From Rhizosaccharibacter radicis (GTDB lineage: Bacteria > Pseudomonadota > Alphaproteobacteria > Acetobacterales > Acetobacteraceae), in NCBI GenBank assembly GCA_024508355.1, contig JAMZEJ010000002.1, forward strand, positions 124,001-188,000: a stretch of DNA of 64,000 bases, in the 5' to 3' direction. A program made the translations under genes and the position numbers. The notes below the pieces were generated by a model. That model worked only from the letters and a program-made list of their open reading frames with translations, searched no databases and was not told the origin of the DNA. Shown piece by piece: positions 18,973 through 28,366 of the stretch. Every line of letters begins with the position of its first letter. Positions within the stretch are counted from its first letter, which is position 1.

Positions 18973-19422
18973 ATGCCGCCGCAGGTCGATGCAGCCCCGC
19001 CTTCCCCTCCTTCCGGCGACCGGGCCGACCCGGCCGCGGCCTCCGCGCCGTCGCCGTCCGACGAGCTGAAGGCGCTCCGGCGATCGATCGACAACATCGA
19101 CGCTGCCCTCGTGCACATGCTGGCGGAGCGTTTCCGCTGCACCCAGGCCGTGGGGCGGCTCAAGGCCCGGCACAGCATGCCGCCGGCGGATCCGGCGCGC
19201 GAAGCGGAGCAGGTGGAACGGCTGCGGCGTCTGGCACATGACGCGGCGCTCGACCCCGACTTCGCCGAGAAGTTCCTGAGCTTCGTGATCCGCGAGGTGA
19301 TCCGGCACCACGAGGCCATCGCCCGCACCGGGGATGCCCGTTCGGGGGACGCTCGTTCGGGGGACGCGCGCGGCGGAAACACGCCGGCCGCCGCGCGGGA
19401 AGGCGCCGGTCATGCCGGCTGA
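18973..19422 (+). CDS. Chorismate mutase, AroQ type
   Basis: A 149-residue monofunctional chorismate mutase that should turn chorismate into prephenate for phenylalanine and tyrosine. The helical AroQ core runs from about residue 30 to 115: ELKALRRSIDNIDAALVHML, then ERFRCTQAVGRLKARH, and a last helix FAEKFLSFVIREVIRHHE. The catalytic Arg and Lys positions fall in these helices. Both ends are Pro/Ala/Ser-rich, and the C-terminus holds a GDARSGDARSGDAR repeat from a DNA repeat. The ATG at 18973 sits 11 bases after AGGAG; a GTG at 18961 is the alternative. Its end overlaps the next gene by 11 bases. Confidence 0.88.
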   Translation: MPPQVDAAPPSPPSGDRADPAAASAPSPSDELKALRRSIDNIDAALVHMLAERFRCTQAVGRLKARHSMPPADPAREAEQVERLRRLAHDAALDPDFAEKFLSFVIREVIRHHEAIARTGDARSGDARSGDARGGNTPAAAREGAGHAG

Positions 19423-19978
19423 CGAACCGCTCGCCGAGGTGTCCGCCGGCCAGGAGCCGGCCGGCGGCGGCGGTCGCTGGCGCCTGCTGCTGCTGCGCCA
19501 TGCCAAGGCGTTTCCGGCCGAGCTGTTCGCGGGCACGGACCATGACCGGCCGCTCGCGGAGCAAGGCCTCGAGGACGCGCGGCAGCTAGGCGCGCAGCTG
19601 CGCACGGAGCAGCTGCGACCCGAGGTGGCGCTGGTGAGCAGCGCCGTGCGCACGCGCCAGAGCTGGGACGCCCTGGCGCTGCCCTTGAAGAACGACGCGG
19701 CGCCCTGGATCGAGGCGGAACTGTTTCTGGCGGACGCCGACATGCTGCGCCGGCGGTTGGCGCGCCTGCCGGAGGATTGCCGCACGGCGATCCTCGTGGG
19801 GCACAACCCGGGGCTGCACGAACTGGCCTATGCGCTGGCACATCGTGCCGGGCACGGTGCGAGGCTGCGCAGCTTTCCGACCTGCGCCCTGGCGGAGTTC
19901 GCATTGGGCGAACCCTGGCGGGACGGCCTGTCGGGGGACGGTGCGCCGCCGGTGCTGTCGCGCTTGCGGCTCGCGTGA
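19412..19978 (+). CDS. SixA-type histidine phosphatase
   Basis: A 188-residue protein of the histidine phosphatase superfamily. It shows the catalytic RHAK motif (LLLLRHAKAF), SSAVRTRQSW and the second histidine in VGHNPGLHEL. SixA proteins remove phosphate from histidine of phosphotransfer proteins. The start at 19412 lies inside the end of the chorismate mutase gene, which points to coupled translation. The N-terminal ~25 residues are low-complexity. The frame is open upstream, but the ATG fits the overlap best. Confidence 0.85.
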   Translation: MPADEPLAEVSAGQEPAGGGGRWRLLLLRHAKAFPAELFAGTDHDRPLAEQGLEDARQLGAQLRTEQLRPEVALVSSAVRTRQSWDALALPLKNDAAPWIEAELFLADADMLRRRLARLPEDCRTAILVGHNPGLHELAYALAHRAGHGARLRSFPTCALAEFALGEPWRDGLSGDGAPPVLSRLRLA

Positions 19979-20169
19979 TCGGGCGCCGCCCGCCTCCAAC
20001 CGCGCGGACGACGCGCGGCGCGCGCGGTTGCCACCCGCTTTTGCCGGGACGTATCGTGCGGCCAACCGTCGCGGTGCCGGTGCCGGATGCCGGACGCTTC
20101 CTTCCCGGCGGAGGAGCGGTCGCTCCCGATGATGTCCGGGCCGTCAATGATTTGAAACAGGTGTAGACC

Positions 20170-21462
20170 ATGAGCGAGAGCGCCAAGTCGGTTTCCGTCA
20201 GCCTCGACGGCAAGACGACCGAGTTCCCCGTCCTGACGGGAACGCTGGGGCAGCCGGTGATCGATATCCGCAAGCTGCCGGCGCAGCTCGGGATGTTCAC
20301 CTACGATCCGGCGTATGGCGGCACGGCCGCCTGCGAAAGCAAGATCACCTTCATCGACGGTGACGAAGGCGTGCTGCTGCACCGGGGCTATCCGATCGAT
20401 CAGCTGGCGGAGAATGCGAGCTTCCTGGAGGTCGCGTTCCTGCTGCTCAACGGCGAGATGCCGACCGCGGAACAGAACGAGCAGTTCTCCGCGCAGATCA
20501 AGCAGCACACCATGCTGCACGAGCAGCTCAGGCATTTCTTCAACGGCTATCGTCGCGACGCCCATCCGATGGCGATGCTGTGCGGCACGGTGGGCGCGCT
20601 GTCGGCGTTCTATCACGACCATCTCGACATCACCGATCCGAAGCAGCGCGAGATCAGCGCGATGCGGCTGATCGCCAAGGTGCCGACGCTCGCCGCCTGG
20701 GCCTACAAATACACGCAGGGGTTCCCGTTCGTGTATCCGCGCAACGACCTGAGCTACGCGGAGAACTTCCTCTACATGATGTTCGCGATGCCGTCCGAGG
20801 AGTACACGGTGAGTCCCGTGCTCGCCCGCGCGATGGACCGCATCCTGATCCTGCACGCGGATCACGAGCAGAACGCGTCCACCTCCACCGTGCGGCTGGC
20901 CGGTTCCACCGGTGCCAACCCGTTCGCCTGCATCGCCGCCGGCATCGCGGCGCTTTGGGGTCCCGCGCACGGAGGCGCCAACGAGGCGGTGCTGAAGATG
21001 CTGGGCGAGATCGGCTCGGTGGAGAACATCCCCGGCTTCATCGAGAAGGTGAAGGACAAGAACAGCGGCGTGAAGCTGATGGGCTTCGGCCACCGGGTGT
21101 ACAAGAACTTCGATCCGCGCGCGAAGATCATGCAGCAGACCTGTCACGAGGTGCTGGCCGAACTCGGCGTCAAGGACGAGCCGCTGCTCGACCTCGCGGT
21201 GGCGCTCGAGAAGGTGGCGCTGGAGGATCCCTATTTCGTGCAGCGCAAGCTGTATCCGAACGTCGATTTCTATTCGGGCATCATCCTCAAGGCGATGGGC
21301 ATCCCCACCAGCATGTTCACCGTGCTGTTCGCGGTGGCGCGCACGGTGGGATGGATCAGCCAGTGGAAGGAGATGATCGAGGAGCCGGGCCAGCGCATCG
21401 GCCGCCCGCGCCAGATCTATACCGGCGCCCCGCGGCGCGACCTGCCGCAGAAGACGGCCTGA
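20170..21462 (+). CDS. gltA: Citrate synthase (type II)
   Basis: A 430-residue citrate synthase that condenses oxaloacetate and acetyl-CoA at the entry of the TCA cycle. The catalytic residues line up with the E. coli enzyme: His267 in GPAHGGANE, His308 in GFGHRVYKN and Asp366 in VDFYSG. The N-terminal beta domain and HRGYPI motif are those of the hexameric, NADH-sensitive type. In acetic acid bacteria the equivalent gene (aarA) contributes to acetic acid resistance. The ATG at 20170 follows a weak AGGTG. It stands alone and is closed by a strong terminator. Confidence 0.96.
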   Translation: MSESAKSVSVSLDGKTTEFPVLTGTLGQPVIDIRKLPAQLGMFTYDPAYGGTAACESKITFIDGDEGVLLHRGYPIDQLAENASFLEVAFLLLNGEMPTAEQNEQFSAQIKQHTMLHEQLRHFFNGYRRDAHPMAMLCGTVGALSAFYHDHLDITDPKQREISAMRLIAKVPTLAAWAYKYTQGFPFVYPRNDLSYAENFLYMMFAMPSEEYTVSPVLARAMDRILILHADHEQNASTSTVRLAGSTGANPFACIAAGIAALWGPAHGGANEAVLKMLGEIGSVENIPGFIEKVKDKNSGVKLMGFGHRVYKNFDPRAKIMQQTCHEVLAELGVKDEPLLDLAVALEKVALEDPYFVQRKLYPNVDFYSGIILKAMGIPTSMFTVLFAVARTVGWISQWKEMIEEPGQRIGRPRQIYTGAPRRDLPQKTA

Positions 21463-21511
21463 ACGCCGCCGGGGGCCATCGGCCGCCCGGTTTCTTCGGC
21501 ATGATAACGAG

Positions 21512-21545
21512 AAAGGCCCGGCATCCTGGATGCCGGGCCTTTTTT
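21512..21545 (+). terminator. Rho-independent terminator after citrate synthase
   Basis: A 14-bp perfect stem (21512-21525 with 21529-21542), loop CTG, runs straight into six T's (21540-21545). It lies about 50 bp after the citrate synthase stop. The A's on the left arm would also serve the convergent S53 peptidase gene. Confidence 0.9.
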
Positions 21546-21593
21546 CGGGACCGTCCGAAGGCCGGCCCCGGTTGGGGGCCGGCGTCCGCAAGG

Positions 21594-23633
21594 TCAGTGG
21601 GTGCCGTAGGCGATCGCCAGACCGACCTCGATCGCCTTCTCGCCGTTCGGGATGCCCCGGCCGGTGGCGTTGTCGTAGCCAGTCGCGGTCTTGAGCGACG
21701 TGTCGGTGTTGAAGCTCAGGATCGAGTAGCCACCGTCGGAGCGCAGCCGCACAGTGGTCAGGGCGCCGGAATCCGCGGGGATGCCCAGCAGGCCGAAACC
21801 GTCCTTCACCACCGTGCCGCTGGCCGTGGTGATGGTGCCGACCGCCTGCTCGGTGGGCAGGATCGGCAGCCCGTCATCCAGCGCGCCGCCGATCATGTAC
21901 TGCAGCAGCGGGCCAGGCGCGCCGAGCGAGGAGCCGGGGCGGAAGGTCCAGGTAGCCAGATCCACGCCCGCTTCCTGATCGGCCAGCGCCCAGATCGCGG
22001 AGAACACCGGGCAGGCGAGGCTGGTGCCGCCGATGGAGGTCCAGGTGGACGGCGTGGTGGCGCTGGTCGGCTCCACGATGATGGCACCGGTATAGGGATC
22101 GGCGATCATCGCCAGATCCGGCTCCTGCCGGCCGGTGCCGGGCAGGTCGCTCTGCCAGGAGGGCTTGGCGAAGTAGGCGCTCTGGCCGCCGCCGCCGCCG
22201 CCGAAGAAGCCCTGCTGGACCACCGGATTGAGCGGGCTGGACAGCGTGCCGACCTGGGCGCGGTAGTTGCCCCAGCCGGTTTCCACCGGACCGTTCTGCG
22301 AGGGGATGTCGAGCGACGTGCCGCCCACCGAGGTGGCCCAGGGGGAGTCGCTCGGCGTCTGCCCGGAACCGGCAGGCGTGCCAACCCCGTTGTCCCCGTC
22401 GTCGCCGGACGAGAAGTTGAAGGCGATGCCCTGAGCCGCGGCCTGTTCCGCCAGATTGGCGAAAGCATCAAGGGTCGGACCGTCCACCTCCTTCTCCGCC
22501 GCACCCCAGCTGTTGGACACGATGTTGCCGACATGGTTGTCGATCACGTACTGCAGCACGGTCTCGAACGAGGCGAAGCTGTTGTCCGGCGCGATCGCGA
22601 GGACGATCTTGGCGCCCGGCGCGATCGCATGCGCCCATTCGATGTCGAGCGCGGTTTCGCCGGCCCAACCGTAATCGACCGCGGTTGGCTGTCCGGCCGG
22701 GTAGATGATCTGGAAGTTGCTGTCGTCGAAAGGCTTCACGCCCACGCCGTTGAAGAAGGTGTTGGCGTCCGCGAGCGCGCTCGGCGAGCCGTAGGCATCC
22801 ACGATCACGATGGTCTGGCCGGTGCCGTCCAGATGGTAGCCGTAGGCTTTGTCGATCTGGTAGTGCTGGACCACCTGCTGCGGCGTGTAACCGCAGATCT
22901 TGCCGCCGAACGCATACGTGACGCCCTTGTAGGTCGCCTGGGTGGTGGCGTTCTGCAGCGTGACGGTGCCTTCTCCGAAGCATTTGTTGGTGAAGGAATC
23001 GAGAGGCGAGGTCGCGTTGGGGGACGCGGCATTGCTGCTGGCCTTGACCGGGATGCCGGCGATCGGCTTGCCGTTCCCGTCGAGCTGGTGGGCCAGCATC
23101 GGCTCGGCCACCACGCCGGACAGGCCGCTGACGCCCGCGACGCGGCCGGCCAGCACGCCCTGCGGCCGGAACGTGCCGGTGCTGGCGTAGGCGGTGCGCC
23201 CCGCGGCGCGCATCTCGTGGACCTGCAGGTTGAAGGCACGCCGGATCGCCGAGGCGCTGCCGGTCACGTGGACGCTGGTGCCCGACGCGCTGGTGCCCGA
23301 CACCGTCAGGCCGAATGCCGCGAGCGCCGTCTTCACGGCGGACAGATCGGCGGTGCTGGGACCGAACGATTTGAGCTCGGCCGGCGTCATCCATTTGTGG
23401 AAGCTCGCGGAGCCGACCGTGTAGCGATCCTTCAGCGCGGCCTGGAAAGCGGCCTTGTCGCGCATCGGCAGGTGGATGGTCGCCGACAAGGTGGTCGTCG
23501 AGGATACGCTGCCGAGATCTTGCGCGGCAGCAAGCTGGCCGGCCAGGCCGGCGGCCTGCGCCGGCAGGATGGCCAGCGCAGCGGTGGCGCTGGCCATCAA
23601 TCCGGCCCGGAGGGTTCGGGAAAGGTGCATCAT
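21594..23633 (-). CDS. Secreted S53 (sedolisin/kumamolisin) acid peptidase
   Basis: A 679-residue secreted serine-carboxyl peptidase, active at low pH. It has a signal peptide (MASATAALAILPAQAAG), a pro-domain (~45-185) with PMRDKAAFQAALKDRYTVGS, and the catalytic domain. The catalytic residues are Glu326 and Asp330 in GETALDIEWAHAIAPGA and Ser538 in IGGTSLACP; Asp411 in SSGDDGDNG is the oxyanion residue. An SNSWG motif lies at 373-377. Such enzymes suit an acidic habitat. It is convergent with citrate synthase. ATGs at 23633 and 23630 are equally possible. Confidence 0.93.
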   Translation of the reverse strand: MMHLSRTLRAGLMASATAALAILPAQAAGLAGQLAAAQDLGSVSSTTTLSATIHLPMRDKAAFQAALKDRYTVGSASFHKWMTPAELKSFGPSTADLSAVKTALAAFGLTVSGTSASGTSVHVTGSASAIRRAFNLQVHEMRAAGRTAYASTGTFRPQGVLAGRVAGVSGLSGVVAEPMLAHQLDGNGKPIAGIPVKASSNAASPNATSPLDSFTNKCFGEGTVTLQNATTQATYKGVTYAFGGKICGYTPQQVVQHYQIDKAYGYHLDGTGQTIVIVDAYGSPSALADANTFFNGVGVKPFDDSNFQIIYPAGQPTAVDYGWAGETALDIEWAHAIAPGAKIVLAIAPDNSFASFETVLQYVIDNHVGNIVSNSWGAAEKEVDGPTLDAFANLAEQAAAQGIAFNFSSGDDGDNGVGTPAGSGQTPSDSPWATSVGGTSLDIPSQNGPVETGWGNYRAQVGTLSSPLNPVVQQGFFGGGGGGQSAYFAKPSWQSDLPGTGRQEPDLAMIADPYTGAIIVEPTSATTPSTWTSIGGTSLACPVFSAIWALADQEAGVDLATWTFRPGSSLGAPGPLLQYMIGGALDDGLPILPTEQAVGTITTASGTVVKDGFGLLGIPADSGALTTVRLRSDGGYSILSFNTDTSLKTATGYDNATGRGIPNGEKAIEVGLAIAYGTH

Positions 23634-23992
23634 GCCTGGGCGTCTTCCAGCGTCTGGGTGGAATGCGGACGACCATCGGCGGGACCCGATATCGCATCTC
23701 CGGGGAACAACGTCCTCGGGTGCGACCGGACCGGGTCCGCTACGCTGGCCGTGCTAGGCCATTCTTGAGCCGCAACGATCGCGGCACAATCCAAAACTTT
23801 AAGAAAAGTTAATCTTTCAGGCTTAAAATGAAAATAATCGCATATTTCGCGACCGGTGGGCTTGGAGGTCGTCGGGCCGCATCCGGCCAGATCCGCCGCT
23901 CGTGATCGCGTTGGCGCGGACCTTGACGGTAACGTCCGGGGCCTTCCCTGGAAGGCCCGCCAGATCGGCGCCGACCCGTCAGACGGGCCTGG
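23634..23992. other. Intergenic region with an AT-rich patch, 359 bp
   Basis: The stretch 23775-23850 is strikingly AT-rich for this genome (runs such as AAAACTTTAAG and AAAATGAAAATAAT) and lies ahead of the S53 peptidase on the minus strand. It is the probable promoter and regulatory region of that gene. No hexamer pair stood out clearly enough to name, and no coding region is supported. Confidence 0.5.
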
Positions 23993-24232
23993 TCAGTCGC
24001 ATTCGCAGCCGGGAGCCTGGTTGGGATCCTGTCGCACCACGTGGTGGTCGATCCACTCCGACACCAGACGGCGGGCCTCGTTGAGCGAGGCTTCCGGGTG
24101 ATGGATCCGATACAAGGTGGTGCAGGCGTGGAAGGCGTTCATGTCCGCCGTGCCGCACTGGCGCAGCTCGATATAAGCGGTCACCACGGCCCGTTCGCAG
24201 TTCCGCATCACCACCGTCGGTTGACCGCTCAC
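23993..24232 (-). CDS. Small conserved-looking protein, unknown function
   Basis: A 79-residue protein (SGQPTVVMRNCERAVVTAYI). The GTG start at 24232 sits seven bases after AAGGAG, which decides the start. It is helical, with four cysteines, including a CEC motif at the very end (PGCECD) and others in RNCERA, LRQCGTAD and FHACTTL. These could bind metal. Codon use matches neighbours. I do not recognise the family. Confidence 0.65.
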   Translation of the reverse strand: MSGQPTVVMRNCERAVVTAYIELRQCGTADMNAFHACTTLYRIHHPEASLNEARRLVSEWIDHHVVRQDPNQAPGCECD

Positions 24233-24377
24233 GCGCCGACTCCTTCCGACCAACAGACTTCCTGCGAACCATTCTCAACAGAAGCCGGGCACAAGTTATG
24301 CCTGCCCGCTCACGGCGAAACAAGCCTTCATAGCGGACGCCTATCGGTGCGAAAGGTTCCGCGTTGCCGGACCGACC

Positions 24378-25319
24378 TCAGGAGCCGGCGGAAGCCAGCA
24401 GCCGGCCGCGCACGATCCGTGCCACCCGCCCCGCCTCGTCCAGGGGCTGACGGGTCCAGGATGTCATGCCGTGTTCCAGGGGACGGACCTGCCCCTCGGC
24501 CTCCAGCTGCCGGGCAAGGAGCCTCGCCGGAGCGCCGGCAGGCGAGGATACCAGCACCGGTCCCCCGGTCGCGCAGGCTTCCAGCAGGGCGCGGGCCCCG
24601 GCGTGGGCCACCACCGATGCATGGGCGGTGCCGAGAAAGGCCAGGGTCGGATCCTCCCCCGGCTCGCCGTGGCGGAACACCAGGCTGAGGCAGCCGGAAA
24701 GCCCCGCCGCGAAATTGTCGGCGGTCTCATGGGAACAACCGGCGAGCACGGACGCCACCACGCAACCGGATCCGTGCCGGGCGATCGCCGACACGCGGCG
24801 CGCCAGCTCCATCCCCTGATCCGGCCGACCGCCTCCCAGCAGCACCGCGACCCGGAAGCGCGGGAGGTGGGACAGCCGCTCCGCCCAGAGATCGCGCGCC
24901 CGGGCCAGCAGCGCGGGCGATACCAGATGCGGCGAGCCCACGACGCCGATCGCCCGGTCGGGAAGGGTTCTGCCGGCACCGGGCACGACCGCGAGGTCGA
25001 ACATCCGGGTGAGGGCCCCAGCCCGCAGCCGGCGCAGGGCGTTGCCGGCGGCGTCCCGCCCTGCCGACAGCTCCCAACCCATGTCCAGCCCCGCGCAGTG
25101 CACGGTGCGGCACCCGGACTGGCTGCGCATCGCGAGCGACCAGAGCGCGGCCCGAGGCCCGGCGGAGATCACGAGCCTCGGCCGCGATCCCTCCCGCACC
25201 CGCTGATCCAGCGGTGTCCCGATCCGGATTCGCCTGAACGGCGGCCCCAAACGCCCCGCCACGGCACCGGCGTCGTCACGACCGGGATCCTCCACCACCC
25301 AGACGGGCGCTTCCGGCAT
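24378..25319 (-). CDS. ELM1-like (GT-B fold) protein
   Basis: A 313-residue protein of the family that includes the plant mitochondrial fission factor ELM1 and many alphaproteobacterial members. Evidence: the start PEAPVWVVEDPGRDDAG, LVISAGPRAALWSLA, AGRTLPDRAIGVVGSPH, VAVLLGGGRPDQGM and a late HASVVAHAGARALLEACATGGPV stretch that resembles the nucleotide-sugar site of GT-B glycosyltransferases. A link with the cell envelope is plausible but not shown. The ATG at 25319 is chosen; the frame remains open upstream across pyrE as a shadow. It is divergent from pyrE with 129 bp between. Confidence 0.8.
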   Translation of the reverse strand: MPEAPVWVVEDPGRDDAGAVAGRLGPPFRRIRIGTPLDQRVREGSRPRLVISAGPRAALWSLAMRSQSGCRTVHCAGLDMGWELSAGRDAAGNALRRLRAGALTRMFDLAVVPGAGRTLPDRAIGVVGSPHLVSPALLARARDLWAERLSHLPRFRVAVLLGGGRPDQGMELARRVSAIARHGSGCVVASVLAGCSHETADNFAAGLSGCLSLVFRHGEPGEDPTLAFLGTAHASVVAHAGARALLEACATGGPVLVSSPAGAPARLLARQLEAEGQVRPLEHGMTSWTRQPLDEAGRVARIVRGRLLASAGS

Positions 25320-25448
25320 GACCGACCAGCCGCTCAAGCCCGCCGCCTTCCGGCAGCGCCGCACCGGGTCGCCGCGGACGGTGCGGGCCGGGCGTGGATT
25401 TTCACCTTCGCCTCCGATACTGGAAGCGGGCGCACAGGGAGCGGAACC

Positions 25449-26252
25449 ATGGGATCGGTCGAGAACAACGGCGGCACGAACGGTGGGAGCAACGGCCGGG
25501 GCATGACGGCGCCCAATCTCACGGCGCCCACGCTGACGGACTGGGACCGCGACGCGGCGCTCACCACCGCCCGGCTGTTGCTGGAGATCAAGGCCGTCAA
25601 TTTCCGTCCCGAGGAGCCGTACACGCTGACATCCGGCTGGAAGTCTCCCGTCTATATCGATTGCCGCAGGATCATTTTCTTTCCGCGCGCCCGTGCCAAG
25701 ATCGTGGAGCTCGGCGTCGAGAAGATCGGCCGGCACATCGGATACGAGAGCATCGACGTGGTGGCGGGCGGGGAGACCGCCGGCATCCCGTTCGCCGCCT
25801 GGATCGCGGATCGCATGATGGCTCCCATGGCCTATGTGCGGAAGAAGCCCAAGGGCTTCGGCCGCAACGCGCTGATCGAGGGCGACGTTCCGGAAGGCAG
25901 GCGCACCCTGCTGGTGGAAGACCTCACCACCGACGGCGCCTCGAAGATCGGCTTCGCCAACGCCCTGCGGGACGCCGGCGCGGTGGTGAACCACACCTTC
26001 GTGGTGTTCTTCTACGGGGTGTTTCCCGGCGCCCATCGCACCTTGGCCGACATGGACATCTCGCTGCACTCGCTGTGCACCTGGTGGGACGTGCTGGAAG
26101 CCTGCGCCGAACGCCCCTACTTCTCCGACGCCGCCGCGGCCGAGGTGCGGCGCTTCCTCGAGGACCCGTGCGCCTGGTCGGCCCGCCACGGGGGCGTGGC
26201 CTCGGCCGAGGAGGCACTGGAACGCAAGAACGCCAAGCTGGCCGAAGGCTGA
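25449..26252 (+). CDS. pyrE: Orotate phosphoribosyltransferase
   Basis: This 267-residue enzyme makes orotidine monophosphate from orotate and PRPP in pyrimidine synthesis. Visible motifs are YTLTSGWKSPVYIDCRRI, VVAGGETAGIPFAAW, YVRKKPKGFG and the PRPP loop TLLVEDLTTDGASK. The ATG at 25449 follows GGGAGCGG; an internal ATG at 25504 would drop a Gly/Asn-rich 18-residue lead. It lies 31 bp ahead of murI on the same strand. Confidence 0.93.
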   Translation: MGSVENNGGTNGGSNGRGMTAPNLTAPTLTDWDRDAALTTARLLLEIKAVNFRPEEPYTLTSGWKSPVYIDCRRIIFFPRARAKIVELGVEKIGRHIGYESIDVVAGGETAGIPFAAWIADRMMAPMAYVRKKPKGFGRNALIEGDVPEGRRTLLVEDLTTDGASKIGFANALRDAGAVVNHTFVVFFYGVFPGAHRTLADMDISLHSLCTWWDVLEACAERPYFSDAAAAEVRRFLEDPCAWSARHGGVASAEEALERKNAKLAEG

Positions 26253-26283
26253 GCCGCCGGCTCCGGGGGATTCGTCGTCCGCC

Positions 26284-27312
26284 ATGACCCGCCTGCTCGC
26301 CTTCGATTCCGGGATCGGCGGCCTCGGCATCGTCCGCGAGCTGCGCCGGCAGCTGCCGGACGTTCCGGTGGATTATCTGGCCGACACCGCCCTGTTCCCG
26401 TACGGCGAGGTGCCGGACCATTTGCTGGTGCCGCGCATCGTGTCGCTGGTGGAAGCGGCGATCCGGCGGTTCGAGCCCGATGCGGTGGTGGTGGCCTGCA
26501 ACACGGCCAGCACCCTCGCCCTGGGTGCCCTGCGCGAGCGCATCGCGCTGCCGGTGGTGGGTTGCGTGCCTCCGATCAAATGGGCGGCGGAACGCAGCCG
26601 CACGCGCCATATCGGCCTGCTGGCCACCAGCGCCACCGTCCGGCGGGCTTATCTGCATGAGCTGCGGGAGCGGTTCGCGCCGGACTGCACGCTGGTGGCG
26701 CACGGCGCGCGGCATCTGGCCGACGTCGCGGAGCGGGTGTTCCGCGGCGCGGCGCCGGACGAGGCTCTGGTGCGGCGGGAACTGAGGCTGTTGTTCGACC
26801 AGCCCGGCGGCGAGCGGGTGGACGTGGTCGGCATCGGCTGCACCCATTACAGCTTCCTGCTCGAGCCGCTGCGGCGCCTGTCGCCGCCCGGCACGCTATG
26901 GCTGGATCCGGCGGAAGCCGTGGCCCGTCGCGCGGCCGCCGTGCTGGCGGCGGCCGGGCATGCCGTGCCGGCCGGCGGTGGCGAGGGCGGCCCGGCGGGG
27001 CGCGACGGCGGCGATCAGCACGTGCGAGGCGACGCCGGGCGGAATGAGGCTCCGGACACCGCCGCGAACGGGGCTGCGGGATCCAGGGCAGGCGCCGCGC
27101 CGCGGACGGGCGGAGGCTCCGCAACGGAGCACGGTCCCAGGTCCGGCGGCACCCGGCCGGGACATACCGGGAATGCCCACCGCCCCCCGGCCGGCTCCGA
27201 CGCAGCCGGGCGGGCCTGGTTCACGGCCGAGCCGCCGGAACGGGATGCGGTACGAGCCGGGCTCGAAGCCTACGGCTACCGGGAACTCGAACCGTTCAGC
27301 GTCCCCGGCTGA
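26284..27312 (+). CDS. murI: Glutamate racemase with a low-complexity insert
   Basis: A 342-residue enzyme that makes D-glutamate for peptidoglycan. The two catalytic cysteines are visible in ACNTAST (~residue 76) and GCTHYSF (~residue 186). The opening LAFDSGIGGLGIVREL is typical. Family members are about 265 residues. Here residues ~228-308 are a Gly/Ala/Asn/Thr-rich insert, after which a conserved end (AWFTAEPPE) resumes. The end overlaps the convergent polyprenyl synthase gene by 17 bases. Confidence 0.93.
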   Translation: MTRLLAFDSGIGGLGIVRELRRQLPDVPVDYLADTALFPYGEVPDHLLVPRIVSLVEAAIRRFEPDAVVVACNTASTLALGALRERIALPVVGCVPPIKWAAERSRTRHIGLLATSATVRRAYLHELRERFAPDCTLVAHGARHLADVAERVFRGAAPDEALVRRELRLLFDQPGGERVDVVGIGCTHYSFLLEPLRRLSPPGTLWLDPAEAVARRAAAVLAAAGHAVPAGGGEGGPAGRDGGDQHVRGDAGRNEAPDTAANGAAGSRAGAAPRTGGGSATEHGPRSGGTRPGHTGNAHRPPAGSDAAGRAWFTAEPPERDAVRAGLEAYGYRELEPFSVPG

Positions 27313-28366
27313 CCGTGTAGGAGGCCACGTCGGCCAGCAGCCGCCGCAGCGGCGAGTCCGGGAAGACCGCCAGCGCGCGGGCCGCCCGATCGGCATAGGC
27401 GCTCGCCTGGTCGAGGGTGGCTGCGATGGCGCCGGTGCTGCCGATGAGGTCCAGCGCCTGTTCCAGGTCGTTCTCGTCCTGCCGGTTCTCCTCGATCACC
27501 CGCCGCCAGAACAGCCGTTCCTCTTCCTTGCCGGCGGCGTAGGCCGTCAGCACGGGCAGGGTGATCTTGCCTTCGCGGAAATCGTCGCCGACCGTCTTGC
27601 CCAGCTCCGCCTGATCGGCCGCGTAGTCGAGCGCGTCGTCCACCAGCTGGAAGGCCATGCCGAGATTCGTGCCGTAGGCCGCCAGCGCGTCCTCTTCGAG
27701 CTGAGGCCGCTCGGCCACCACGGCGCCCACCCGGCACGCCGCCTCGAACAGGGCGGCGGTCTTGCCGTGGATCACCTCGAGATAGCGCTCCACGGAGGTG
27801 CCGAGATCGTTCTGGGTCGCCATCTGCAGCACCTCGCCCTCGGCGATGGTGGCGGACGCCCGAGACAGGATCTCCAGCACCCGCAGCGAGCCGTCGGCGG
27901 TCATGAGCTGGAAGGCGCGCGCGAACAGGAAGTCGCCGACCAGCACGGAGGCCTTGTTGCCGAACACCGCATTGGCGCTGGCCAGGCCGCGCCGGAGCTG
28001 GCTCTCATCCACCACATCGTCGTGCAGCAGGGTGGCGGTGTGGATGAACTCGACGCAGGCGGCGAGGGCCACGTGGCGGGTGCCACCCTCGGCGGTGCCG
28101 GGATAGCCGCACAGCTTGGCGGCAGCCAGGGTCAGCAGCGGCCGGAGGCGCTTGCCGCCCGCCGCCACCAGATGCGCCGCGAGCTGCGGGATCAACGGCA
28201 CCGGACTGTCCATGCGCTCGACGATGCACTGGTTGCAGCGGCGCATGTCGTCGGCGAGCAGGGCCGACAGCGCCGACAGCGCGTCGCCGTCGGAGTGACC
28301 CGCCCCGGCCTCGGCCGGAAGGACAGGTCGGGACTGGGTGTCGTATAGACCGGCGGCCACGGCCAA
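27296..28366 (-). CDS. ispB: Long-chain polyprenyl diphosphate synthase
   Basis: A 356-residue trans-prenyltransferase that builds the octaprenyl or decaprenyl chain of ubiquinone. The first Asp-rich motif is LLHDDVVDE (116-120) and the second LVDDALDY (243-247), with GGKRLRP near 71 and a GKT at ~201. The start is set by GGAGAGAA: a TTG at 28366 has ideal spacing, and a GTG at 28360 is the alternative. No ATG exists close by. It ends inside the 3' end of murI. Chain length cannot be read with certainty. Confidence 0.9.
   Translation of the reverse strand: MAVAAGLYDTQSRPVLPAEAGAGHSDGDALSALSALLADDMRRCNQCIVERMDSPVPLIPQLAAHLVAAGGKRLRPLLTLAAAKLCGYPGTAEGGTRHVALAACVEFIHTATLLHDDVVDESQLRRGLASANAVFGNKASVLVGDFLFARAFQLMTADGSLRVLEILSRASATIAEGEVLQMATQNDLGTSVERYLEVIHGKTAALFEAACRVGAVVAERPQLEEDALAAYGTNLGMAFQLVDDALDYAADQAELGKTVGDDFREGKITLPVLTAYAAGKEEERLFWRRVIEENRQDENDLEQALDLIGSTGAIAATLDQASAYADRAARALAVFPDSPLRRLLADVASYTVSRGR

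Noticed and set aside
24378..26330. Extension of the ELM1-like gene to 650 codons
   Set aside because: The added part lies antisense to pyrE, which is certain; the family's start matches 25319.
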